DNA of 64,000 nt from the NCBI RefSeq assembly GCF_008831285.2, contig NC_045139.1, positions 17,280,354-17,344,353 of the forward strand, read 5' to 3'. A program made the translations under genes and the position numbers. Below the pieces are notes generated by a model. It did no database searches and was not told where the DNA came from. It worked only from the letters and a program-made list of their open reading frames with translations. Source of the stretch: Nymphaea colorata (lineage: Eukaryota; Streptophyta; Magnoliopsida; Nymphaeales; Nymphaeaceae). Positions 48,394-60,596 of this stretch are shown piece by piece (position 1 is the first letter of the stretch; each line of letters opens with the position of its first letter).

Positions 48394-49732
48394 TTTGGCG
48401 CAATGCGCCTATTTTATGCCGATAGAGTGTGAATCCTACGAACTTGCACTACACTTAGACTTAAAAGCTTGCACTAATCAATGGAGCAGCCTCGCTTGAA
48501 CTAAAAGTAGAAAACCTACACGTCTTTTTCTCTATAATTGCTTTTTGGTTAAGATTTCAATTTCATCAACCTCACCAAAGCACCCAAATAATTCACCATA
48601 CAAGAAAAGATGGCTGCCGATTGTGCTTAAGCTTTGTAATTATCAACAATCGACCCTTTTTCCCCCCATGCTAAGCAAGTGACATCGCCGGTAGATGTAG
48701 TAATAATGTCAATGATTAGAGATCAAGGGAGGGACGTTTGCGGTAAATACGAGAAAGATAAGGGGGGCATTTTGAATTCGCCTTATTCGTTCCAGTGACT
48801 TTACGCTAAAGTTTTATATCCACTGGACGATAACGCGCTTCTAAAAGGCGGGGACATTAGAAAAAATAAAACAAAAAGTAGAAAAGGGCAAAAACAAGAA
48901 GGATCTTGAATTAAAAAAAAAAATACAGCAATAAAACTAATATTTTAATAAAAGTAACAAAAATAATATTTTAATTATCTATCTGTAGCTGCATAATTAG
49001 TTTTCTAAGAAAAAGATTTGAGCCAGCGACCAACTTTCATGTAATGAAATGCACCTTAACTAACGCGCTTTTTAGTGAATAAATAATAATGGATACTCGT
49101 ATCGGAATCTTAATTATCTCTGTGCCCCTTTCTTTAATCAAGCTTAATTTTCATTAATCACAAAAGAACCAGCTACGCTACCGATCATTTAAATAAAATT
49201 TATGGGCACATTGAATTAGATTAAAATCACAGTGGATAAATAGCTTTAAAATTTTGATTTTCTTTGAGATAATAATTGTATGAAGCCAAAAGGAGGATCT
49301 CTGCGTTAACGGTGGTAAAGTGAAACCATTAATGTGTGGGGTGAGCCTGAGCCTGGTGGCGTCCAACGTCGGCCCGTCCCCGTCCGTCCTGACCGGTGAC
49401 CTTCCGACCACATCATAAATGAATAAATGGTTCCGATTCCGTTCCATTGTCGGTGCGCACCGGTTCGGACATGGTCACACCCCCATATGAACATCTTGGA
49501 TTTGGACTGCGATCCGGAGAGGGAGTCCCATCACAAAATCCAAGATCCAGTTTCCCTGCTACCTATACTTTTCTTTTGTTATACACATACATACATTCGC
49601 AATAAGCACGTCGAGAGAACTAGTGACCTTTTGATTTCCGCATCCGTAGGTCCATAATTTCAGTGATAACAAGTCTTCTCTCTCTTTGATATAAATATAC
49701 ATAAATTGAAGAGAGAGTAATTACCACTATAT

Positions 49733-49853
<121 letters not shown>

Positions 49854-50583
49854 ACCTAGAATCTAATATGTTCTTTGTGCCTTTACAGCATTTTATGAAC
49901 TTAAGTAGGTTAGGCTGTCTACTTTTAAATTCTTGTCAAATCAACTATGCACATATATATGAGGAACATCAATATTATGGCTAAAAATATAAAATTAGTC
50001 ATTAGAAAACAATTACCACATGAACAATATTACCAAGGTTTATGATGGAGCAATCGTTCCAAGATACATGATTAAGATAAAAACAAGCCAAAAAAAGACA
50101 TGGTGTTATATATATATCTTGTATATATATATACATATGCACATGAGAAACATGAGTGGAGGGGTTTGCGTAGACAGGAGACGCGTGAGGAGGCCTTATT
50201 CTCAACTAAATTGCAGTGAAGTTTCGTTATCATATGGGCCTTGTCAACGTGAGCACAAATAGGGAAAAAAAAGAAAGAGAAGGGCGTACATTCGATTGAC
50301 ATCGCCAAAAGTTGTAAGGTCATTATCCAAATGAGCTTGCTCCCCTTCAATTCATTCACAGATACAATATATATGAACTCTCCTCTTCCTGTATTTTCCA
50401 TGTTATATACAGGACTTGCTCCTTTAACTTTGTTCTCTCTTAAATACCTTCACATTTAATTTGCAGTAAACTTTCTCGAGCTTTGAGCAGGAAAAAGAAA
50501 CGCAAAAAAAATTGCATTAATATGTTCTTCTTTTTTAACTACTTGCTACGTCTAAAAATAGTTTAAGATGTCCATGGCTCGTC

Positions 50584-50625
50584 GTAGTTCAAATCTCATG
50601 GTCATTGTCATGCTCTGGTGTGTTC
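50584..50625 (+). repeat. SINE-like fragment with B-box
   Basis: GTAGTTCAAATCTC is B-box-like and is followed by ATGGTCATTGTCATGCTCTG, closely matching the copies at 17.96 kb and 57.9 kb. No A-box is obvious upstream. Confidence 0.45.
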
Positions 50626-53574
50626 CTAATCTGAGTTGCAAACGGTGGCAGACTCAACAGCCGAATTAAATTAAGGAATGTATCGTTGGTCTACCCGAAC
50701 ACCAAAACAAGTCAAAACCCTAAAACTATTTAGGTATATTTAGGTCAAGGTGGTTTCATCCAACTAAATGTTAAGAAAAAAATATGTTGGTCCCCAAATG
50801 GAGGTGCATTAAATTGATAGATCCTTCCAACTTCTATATTTTCAACATATATGTAATCGAATTTAATTCACACGAGTGCCTTCTACATCGTCTTAATGGG
50901 ACTTGTATGCTTTTTTTGTGTACGAAAGCTGCTCAAGAAGATCCACATCTTGAATCAATTCGATATTTCATTCATAAATTATGCGCATGCATGCAGTTGT
51001 GTTTTTACTACCTCAAGATTCACATCTTAAGATGTACTAAGGTGGTTCAACTTAATAAATAAATAAATAAACCACTCTAAGTACATCTACATCTTAATCA
51101 CATAATCTAGAAAGAGAATTGAGCGACAAGAATAGGCACACCATTAGGTCCATCTTCTCCCCCAACCTTGGATTATCTGATAAAGCATTAGTTAAGCTTT
51201 CATTTTCTCAACTTTCCCGGGCATATGCGCGGGGTTAGGCAGGCTTCTATCAAATCATTCCAAGTTTTGCATCTCAATTATTGAACTAATAATCACTATT
51301 AACTCGGAGACTTTAAGCTCAATCGCATCAAACCAACTTTTTATTTTTTTAATGATATTAATCTTGTAATTTAAATTAAACTCAACTACTTAAACTTTCG
51401 GATCTGGATATCATATGAGTGCTTCTTATATACCCGGCCTGGTCAAGCTCCAGCCTACCAAATCAATCTACTCTCAATAATTCTCTTCAACCTCATTAAT
51501 GTTGGCCTTAATTAAATGAGACATGAGCAAATGAATTAACAACAGTCTAATGGGCATTCCATACCCAATATTAATATATAAAATGTGAACAGAGAGGGAC
51601 CATGTACAGTGGTTCATAAACTCTCTCTACTTGCCCATACACATTGACATGCACATTCACTTTCCTAGCTAGACATTAAAAGCTCTTGATACCAACTCAT
51701 ATTAATCACCATAATAAATTATTAGAAACAACTTCATTTTTTCTTTATTTATAGGTACGGAGACAAATATCGTTTAGATGATGTGTACGGGTTGCAAATA
51801 GTAAGGTTTTTTTCGGATATAATATGACAAAGTTTTTTTTTAAAAAAAAACATTTGAGCAGGTTTTGAGAAAAGTTAAAAAGAAAAAATCTTAAAAATAA
51901 AATAAAAACAAAACAAAAAAACAGTTTTTTTTTTTCGTTTTTTTGGACTTTTTTGTTGTCTTTTTCAAAAAGACAAGGCCTTTTTGCAGTTTTGCATCTA
52001 TGCTGAAGTATAAAATGAGTTTTTTTTTAATGCACTTTATGTGTCTATGTGTACACAAGAAAGCAAGAAAATTCCGGCCATAATATGTGGCTGCGTGTTT
52101 GAGGTTTGAAGTTACAAAAATGCCCTTAAAGAGAAACCGACTCCCATCTTTAAAAGAGCAAAAGCAGAAGGACAAAGAAAATAGCAAAATACCCAATTCT
52201 TTATCAGAAATGACAGTTTGAGGGTGCCGCAACTTCGTGGGTTTTTTCTTTTCTTTCCTCGACGAAGCATCTCAAAAAGTTGGAAACTTTTTTAATCAAA
52301 GACGCGGACGCCCAGTCTTTACTCCACGTCCAGTTAATATTCTCGACAAAAAAGTTTGAAAAAGACCGAAAGTTTAACTCGCACGCAATAGATAAAAAAC
52401 GATTGGCAGCTTTTCGCGAAAAGCTGATAAATGGAGCAGCTTTTGTAATTTGTGAGAAATGCTCCTTCCCAACGCCACCGACAGTAAGAGAGCTCCTCTC
52501 AATGAGATCATACAGATGGGGACATAAAGGCATCCCATTTTATCACTTTCATGGGAAAAGAAAAAAGAAATAACAATAAAACCAAGGGGCAAAGTCATGG
52601 GCCCCAACTTATCCCACCAAGAAAAGCATGAAGTTGCTCCCTTTTTCTTTTTTTACCTCACCACTCAAATGATGAGTTTCTTAGTGCAAGATATTTGTGG
52701 CCCACCTCGCTGTCATTTATTAAAAAATAGTAACATTCTCCAAAGGAAGGAAAAAAAAATATAAAGCTACAAATATCAGGAAGAGATTAATTTATGGTTT
52801 ATAGTGATGTGAGTGGACCATATTTAAATTGTATATAATTGTAGTCATATCTGCTTTCTCAGATATTTATATGTAATAGGAAGAAAGATATAAGGGCGCT
52901 GGATATATGATATTTATTTAAAACTAAATCTGATTAAAATATGAATCTGATAAGATATTTATGTATGTAATTTCTTAAATTTTTTTTTTTTTCATATCCA
53001 ATTTGTTCAAAACGATTCGATAGGATATCCAATCGAGATCGGATTTCTTTCACAAATCTTAAGTGGAAGATTGCCACCTTTTGTCAGATTAGAAAAGGGT
53101 GGCGGAACTTAACGGTTTTTATTAGTTCATATGGGCAAGCTGCTTTATACCAAGGTTAAATGGCAGAGTGATGCTGTTGTTGCATATATTACCTTCTTTG
53201 GATGCTTATCAGGTGAGATTGCAGTCATGGCTGTTCAGACAAAGTTGCGTCCACGGTATGTAGTAAAGGAGTGAAGGATATTTTGATAATTCTTTTTTGT
53301 AAAAAAAATGTTTTCTATTGTCTTCTTACTTTTTCTATTTTCATTAGTGTCTTTACAAAAAGTTTTTTCTTTTAGTGTGAATTAACAGTATTTTAGTCAT
53401 TAACCACACGGACGCATCAAAATTCATGCACCAATATAGCGATCACTCCTCCAAATTGGAGAAGAGACATCCATAGAGCATTCTCACGTAGTGCCATGTA
53501 AGTTTCGGCGTCCTTAAGAAAAAATTTCTAGTTTTGCTTCTGTTGTTGTCTCTCTGGGATGAAATTGAAGCTAA

Positions 53575-53668
53575 TAAAGCTCAAACTCGCTTGAAAAAAC
53601 TCGACTTGAACTGGATATGTCATGTACAATAGAGAGCTCGAGCTCGACTCGGCTCGTGTTCAGCGCTA
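53575..53668. mobile_element. Fragment of the GAGCTCGAG-rich MITE family
   Basis: The stretch contains GAGCTCGAGCTCGACTCGGC and then CTCGTGTTCAGCGCTA, which corresponds to the right end of the element at 44147-44158 (GTTCACCCCTA) with changes. The left end is missing. Confidence 0.5.
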
Positions 53669-54613
53669 CTTGTGTCTCTGTAAACTCCCTAAATGAATCG
53701 TGGTGCTTGATTGCCCATAAGGCATGTCCGTTTGTGTGAAGGTTTGCATTGTTCTCTCCCTGATTTTTTTCATTTTGAATAAAAGAAGGGAGGTAACTCC
53801 CCAGCATTCCTTGCATCGGGGAAGGAAATAATTCTCGCATTGAATACAAGCTACTAAGGTGAGTGCAATCATTGTAAGGGCCTTCTTCTTTTTTTCTTTT
53901 TTCTTTTTCTCCCCTCGTTCATTAAATAAATATAAATAGGGTTTGGGGTGACAGGTCCGTTGGTTTCATTTTGATTGAGATATTTTTTTATTGTCACTAG
54001 GCAAGTGTTCTTTTCTCACCTGAAAATCGTCGCTTGTAGGCGGCCTGTCACTAGTTCGAGCGGCATCGGCCTGAAAATGAGTGGCGGCCCCACTCTAAAC
54101 GCAACCCTAAACCTTAGAGGCAGGAACTTCAGCTCTTGCCCAAGCGATGACAAGAAATACTCCTCTTCATTAAGAAGCAAATTTTTAAAACTTTTTGTTG
54201 ACCTCATTTCTCAAATCCAACCTTTTTTTTTTCCTTAAACATGTTTGATTGTTTGAATCGCATTTGCTTATTTCCTTCTTATTAAATAACGATCTTCTAA
54301 TGAAAGTACATATAAGAGGGAAAAAAAAAAAAACAGTTCCCTAAGAGGAGGAACACCTGTTCTGTTTGGCGGAGAAAATTTTTCATCTTTCGGAACACAG
54401 ATATAAATTGTTCTCCAAGTACTTTTCGATGCTGTTCAAGTATGTTCCTTTTTGTTTGGAACACTGTGTTCTAAAGAACGCAGTACTCTAGCCACCAAAT
54501 AAATGCCCCCTCGAAATTTACTCGGGAAAAACCACCTCAGCTTGAGAGACTTTGTTTTTTGTCTAGGCCATAAAACCGGGAAGCCATTTCCCTTACCTCC
54601 ATGGTCTTAAATA

Positions 54614-54853
54614 TTTCCTTCTTATATCGTTCAAGCTCCCAACAGTAAAATATGTATGTATGTATATATGTATTCCTTCTTATATCGTCCAGTCTCCGAA
54701 CAATAAAATATGTATGTATATATGTATAATTTATTCCTTCTTATATCATCCAGACTCCGAACAGTAAAATATGTATGTATATATGCATATGTTTATTCCT
54801 TCTTATATCGTCCAGACTCGGAACATTAAAATATGAAGTATATATGTATATAT
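54614..54853. repeat. Minisatellite, four units of about 60 bp
   Basis: Units start near 54615, 54673, 54734 and 54796 (periods 58, 61 and 62). Each begins TTCCTTCTTATATC, has a CTCCGAACA-type centre and ends in TATGTATGTATATATG. Length differences come mainly from the GTAT tail. Confidence 0.9.
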
Positions 54854-56878
54854 TTATGTACTCAAAGGTTTTACATATGTTTAGAGCAGGAAACTCAAAG
54901 ATTTTACATCCAAGAATGTTTAGAGGGGAGCATGGTAAACAACTAATGTGCACACCACTTAGGTCAGAACCATCACATCTAAAATCTTGGCATTTTTTTT
55001 TCTCCTCAATGAAAAAGGACAAAAGAAATGCTATTTTAGTTGAGTGTGACATTCAAAAGCTAAAAAATGTGACTTCAGAAGCTATAAACAACTGATTCAT
55101 ATACGAGTTCTTCATGCCGACACATATATCTAATGGAACCACAGGTTTACTCGCTTAACCTCAGGTCTGAGGACATTAAAAAGTTACAAAAAGTATGGGT
55201 AGTTATAGTAGATAAGGCCAAAAGTTTGGTGGGAATTCAAGAAGAAACAGCCAATGCAGGAATGCCATCTTCCAGTGAAGCTAGTAGAATTATTTAAGAA
55301 AGAATGGCAGCAAAATATCTTGTTTCAGGAAAACATTACTCATGAATCCTAAAAATTAAGAAACCTCTTGATTCTAGGTATGCTAACTTTGATACAGAAT
55401 GGAATCATCGTTTGGTAACATATAAGATTCTTTAGAATAATTTTCGAATTAAGCAAGAGCAACTTTGAGGTTGGTACAGATTCTTTTCTTTGTTCAGTCT
55501 TCTTTATTTTCGATTTGAAACCAGGCTACCATGAAGATTGTTGGTTTTATTCGCTTTTAATACATCTCAGTTTCACAAGTTACAGTAAAATGAAACATGA
55601 AACGCTTTACACTAAAGAACTAATATAGATATAGTTCCACCAAACCCCAGCTTGCCTAGTATAAAAATGAACATATGATAAGGATTATAGTAAAAAATGC
55701 ATTTATATTAACTATGGTTGATTAGGAGGAAGTCAAAGGAGTAATATCAGGCCATGAGTCTAACCTTGCGCTTTAAGTGAGAGTAAGATTTAATCGGTGC
55801 ACCTTCTCTGATTAAGAAAATGATTGTGGGGTTCTTTAAGACAACGATGTTGATAAGTTTGAAGAAATAAATTAGGTCACTTCCTGGTGGCATTGATTTT
55901 TCTAGAAAATTTTATGATATACTGCAGAAGGATGTGTACGGGAAAAACTAGTTGCATGCAAGGAATCATGGAAGCAATTAAATGCTTGCATAGAAGATAT
56001 TGGAGTCCATTCAAATTTCTAGTTCCATGTTTGTCCACGAAAATGAAAGCAAGTTTCCTTGAAAAATAGAAGTTGAGAAATAGAAAAGGAAGGGATCAAA
56101 TGGTTTAACCAAAATAGAAGCATAAGTTGCCGTTAAGAGTTCCATTCAACTGGCTAGGAGGTCAATTTAAATCCTTCCTTTTCTTTCACTCTTTCACCTG
56201 CTCTTGATTTTTTTTTACCTTCCTCTTCACTTTTGAATCTCATTATATATATACATATATATATATATAGTGAATGAATGGGTGAGCTCATTCATGAGGG
56301 CTGTTTGATCGATCATGGTAAATGGTTGAAAAAAAATAATAAAAAAATGTTGTGAACTAATACTAAATAACGAAAATGTTTTTCGCATCTTTTTTTTCTT
56401 GTTTTTCTTTTAATTGTCAATCACGATAGGGCAGATGGGTGGTTATAAATAGCTAGAGTCATCATTTATTTTTATTTTTTTTAAAAAAAAAAGAGAGAGA
56501 GAAAGCGTTTTTGTGTGGACGGTTTTCCCAGACTGTATATGTGAGGATTCGATTGGAAAACAGCGGGACAAATGAGACGCCACCGGATTTCCTCAATCCA
56601 AATGCTACCACCCTTGGGTCTTGACCGGAAAAATGTGACCTCTCGTTTTCTCAGGATTCATCATGTTCAACGCACCAGCCGTCTCCTTCTCCATGCACCC
56701 AGAGAGAATATAACAATTTCATCCATTAGGAAATGGATCTTGGTCTAACGGTACCCATCATGGGCGGACTGGAACTTGAAAACCATAACATTATTTACAT
56801 CCTTGCATAGAGTGCATTTCATGTGTTTCAGTTTAAAAATCAAAGTGATTTCAGATTTACTGTAAAAAAAAGATCATG

Positions 56879-56995
56879 TTTTCTGATGGGGAGTCAATAA
56901 GAATGACAGGAAAAACTATGCCTTCAGAGCAGTTGTTGGATTAAACAAACAACACCTGTAGCCACGCTTTCTGATGGGGAATCAATAAGAATGAC
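56879..56995. repeat. Direct repeat of 28 bp at 89-bp spacing
   Basis: TTTCTGATGGGGAGTCAATA and following bases (56879-56906) recur at 56968-56995 with one change. No gene overlaps them. Confidence 0.75.
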
Positions 56996-57249
56996 CTTTA
57001 GAGGAAAAAAAAAAGTTCACCGGCCACATATAAACGGTTGCCCCTCAAATTTCCGGCCAACTTTCCATGTGCATGAAAATAGTTGAACACATATTTAAAC
57101 ATTCTAAAGGTTTCAAATTGGCCAAATACCTCATCTGGGTGGAAGCATCTCTCTGCTTATTAAGCGACTTCAGATGACATTCGTCCCCACTAATAATTTG
57201 GAAAAAAATAAAATTGGTCGTGCCTCAACAACCACAGAATCTCGATCTC

Positions 57250-59000
57250 TCTTTCATCGCCAAGGATGTCAGAGCAGCACATGCTGATGCATCAGATGAC
57301 AACTATATTGTGCAAGTTCAATATATTCTGAGGATTACTGTCACCAACTAATATTTAGAACATAGCAAGGAAGAGTAGATTGCTCCTGTGCTGATTTCAA
57401 GCAAGTCCTCTGCTTGCTGCACGTGACATGTACTCAGTAAGAAAATTCAAAAGCAAGTTGGCGAACTCCGACGCATTCATACAGAAGAATGTGAACCTCC
57501 GCGTCATGCATGCTTCGCTTGTCCCCAAAAAGCGGCTGGTTCAAGCGGATTTTGATTGTCAAGCAATCAATGAGAATATGCAGGACCTGACTATGGGGTT
57601 GAGGCACCATTCGAAGATGAGCTGTCATCAAGTTTGCATCTGCAAAAGAAACAAGTCAATGAAGAACTTTTCAAGTTTGCATTATCAAGCTTTTGAAGTG
57701 TTTTTAAAGCAGGTCCATCGTGATGTACCTTCATGATGTTTCTTTTGTTCAACTTACGAATATTCAATTGACCCATCATCAAAATATTTGAGATGTGTTT
57801 ATTAATGATAAAATGTGTTCTTGAATCTGACCTTATCACACCCCGAGAGTTTGTAGCTTACTGGGCGGCAAGCGGTCCACTTCAAAGGGCTTTGAGGTTC
57901 AAATTCCATGGTCATTGTGACGACCCAGTGCATTCATCCTCTGGACCGTAATAGGTCTCGATGCAAGCTCTGCAAGCTCTGGAACCTGGTGGTGATGGGA
58001 AAAATGGGGAGGCAGTTGCCTCTCTACGAGGTGGTGGAGATGAACCACTTTCACTTGGGAAAAAAAAGGAAATCTGACCTTATCTTTCGCATTTGGTTGC
58101 TTTGATGAATGGTGTGAAAACCAATTTCTGAAGAGGTCCAAGTGATAGTGTGGCTCACTGATCTGAAGTTTGGAATGTTAATGAAGCACAGAAAACCAAT
58201 CATTTAGCATGGACATTTCCAGTTGATACAAGGCTGCATTTGGCTCAATTAGAACAATCCACAGATTCTTATGCTCAAAAAATTGCACTCGGTGCCTTGC
58301 TGATACTCCACATAGTAACATTGCTCGGATAAATTGCAATAAATTCAGTACATGATGCTTATGTTCCTAATTACCGTTTCATTTTTTCTCGTCAGTTAAG
58401 ATCAACTACCAAACTAGGTGGTAGCCGCTCAGATTTGATAAGCAATGGTGAAACACAACTTCTCGGTAGTAATTTGGAGACCCTGGCAGCTGAGAAACGA
58501 AACATTGGAAAGGTGTGCAGCACTCCATCTTCAAATAAAGGAGGCAGTGGATTCAATCTGGAGAAGCTGTAATGAAGTTACATGGGCAGGAATGCAGCAG
58601 AACAGATAGATCAATTTTGAGAACAGAAGTCTGGATGAAGTAGCGTTTCTTAGTTGAGCCTTGGCCTAACTCAAAAGCAGCATAAGATCATCAAGAAACT
58701 TGCTTCTGCAGGAGCAGGTCCTTACAGGAAGACGGCCTCTAAAATCTACTCCTTGGAGGGTAGGCATTTGCAGAAAGGTGCAATCAATGGGGATGCAAAC
58801 ACAATTACATTCAAGTTGAACATTTTCAAAGATTGTCAATGAACTTGCCAGGATGCAGTGGATCCTGTTCTGGTTACTTCAAATAAGGAAGAACTTATAC
58901 ATGCTTTAAGAGCTAACTTGGAAGGAAGGAAGCTGTGCTCCTGCCATGCAGTCTGCAATAGATTGCAAGAGACGCATTATCTTTGATCAAAGTTGCAGCA
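57250..59000 (+). pseudogene. Decayed gene, parent family not recognised
   Basis: Several adjacent plus-strand stretches look like protein code but are broken by stops and frame changes. Examples: EAPFEDELSSSLHLQKKQVN (about 57600-57690); AWTFPVDTRLHLAQLEQSTD (about 58210-58270), which after one stop continues in the same frame into TTKLGGSRSDLISNGETQLL and SNLETLAAEKRN (about 58405-58510); SLDEVAFLS (about 58630); and VDPVLVTSNKEELIHALRAN (about 58857-58916), reached through one stop from an upstream open frame starting near 58654. Reading through without intron-like gaps suggests a processed or old duplicate copy. A living gene with small exons is the alternative: CAG before TTAAGATC (58398) and GCCAG before GATGC (58852) could be acceptors. 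No family could be named. Confidence 0.4.
57854..57935 (+). repeat. SINE-like element with A-box and B-box
   Basis: TAGCTTACTGG (57854-57864) resembles an A-box and GAGGTTCAAATTCC (57894-57907) is a close B-box match, about 40 bases apart. The following ATGGTCATTGTGACGACCCAG aligns with the copies at 17.96 and 50.6 kb. This is the best-preserved member and it lies inside the decayed gene, so it probably inserted into it. Confidence 0.5.
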
Positions 59001-60596
59001 GCACCTCTGTTGGAAATCTGCAAAACTGGTTTCTTCTCAACGCAACTTAGTATTTAGCTGTTTTACTAGCTCACCCTGACAGATTGGTGCGTTGACAGAA
59101 CATAACAAGGATTTTTTTGTATTAGTCACTTCTTGTACAGCTATTTATTTTTGGCAATAAAAGAAGGCTTCCCCTTAGCTGGACATCGGAAAAAATCAAC
59201 TGCCCAATTGGCTGATGCCAGTCGTTCATGGAGTATACAACATACATGCAGGCAAAGCAATGAATAGCACACTTGCTGTATCATCACCTCAATCTTTATA
59301 GTAGTCCTCTTGCTGGAGGAGCCCCACCCACATTAACAATGTACAGACTCGTGCATGCACTCGCACCAGCACATACAGCTACTGACCGTTGGGAACATCA
59401 CAAGTGCACACATGCATGTGCAATTGCATTAATGTGCATTTATATTGTTAAAATCACTAGGCACAACATAGGTGGACAGTTGAGCTTAGAGCATAGGCAG
59501 GAGTAGGCACGTTAAGCTGTTCTAAAAAAAAAGATAAAATTAAATTTTAGTAATTAAATTAACAATAAAATTGAAGCATTTCCAATTGAAGAACACATGG
59601 ACTTGTAACAAAGAAAATGACAAAAATGTGCACAATAACAATAGCACACCAGACATTCCATAACGTGATACAAACAAAATAAAAAATTTTAAAAATCAAA
59701 TTTCATGAAGTCGAACTACTATAGTTTAGAGGTTATATAGAATAAGAAAATCAAGTTTGTAATATAACATCCCTGCTTTTTAATGTTATAGAGCAAAATC
59801 TTCTAATTTCCTATACACTAGCTGCTAAATCTGATAATCACAGCTTCCAATTTGTTAACATTATCCACAGTAAAACGGTCGTTTATTACACTTTTAATAC
59901 AAAAAAGTTCAGAAAATTGATACGTATGTATGCAAGGTAATTAAGAAACTAATCATATACAATTTTTAAAATTTTAAAATTATAATAGAATACAAAATAT
60001 GTGTAGCGATAATTGTAGGTCTCTCTATCTCTCAGCACATATATATATAATGCAATCGCTTTCAACATCAGAAACATGCGAAGGAATTTGCATAAAACCA
60101 GAACAAGAAGAAGAAGAACAAAAAGATAACCGCCTCATGCAACAACAAATAAGGAACAAAAAGAAAAGAAGAAGATGATGTTGATGGGAGAGAAGAGGAG
60201 AAAAACTGTCAAAGAAAATCACCTAAATTGTTGGATGCTAAGGCCATGACCTCCGCATTTTGCATATGATAGGTCTCTTACGAAGAGCGAACTTATGCAA
60301 CCAGGCACACGTCCAGGCCTAGTTTCATAACAAAGACAAGCATATACACATTCTTTGTGAAGGTTTAACATATCTCATAGGTAGTGATTTTTTTTGCATT
60401 TCATGGTTTCATTTGCATGATTAGTATTTAAAACATGGATAAAAGGAGCTACTCTCTATTTCAGTCATGTTCAAATTGTTACAACTTACAAGTACAGAGA
60501 ACAGGTGGAGGTTCCACAGGTCAATTGCCCTGCCTGCCCAGTACCCACTGAGAACTCACTGTGTTTTTCTCTCTTAGGCTACAAGACAAGGGAAAA

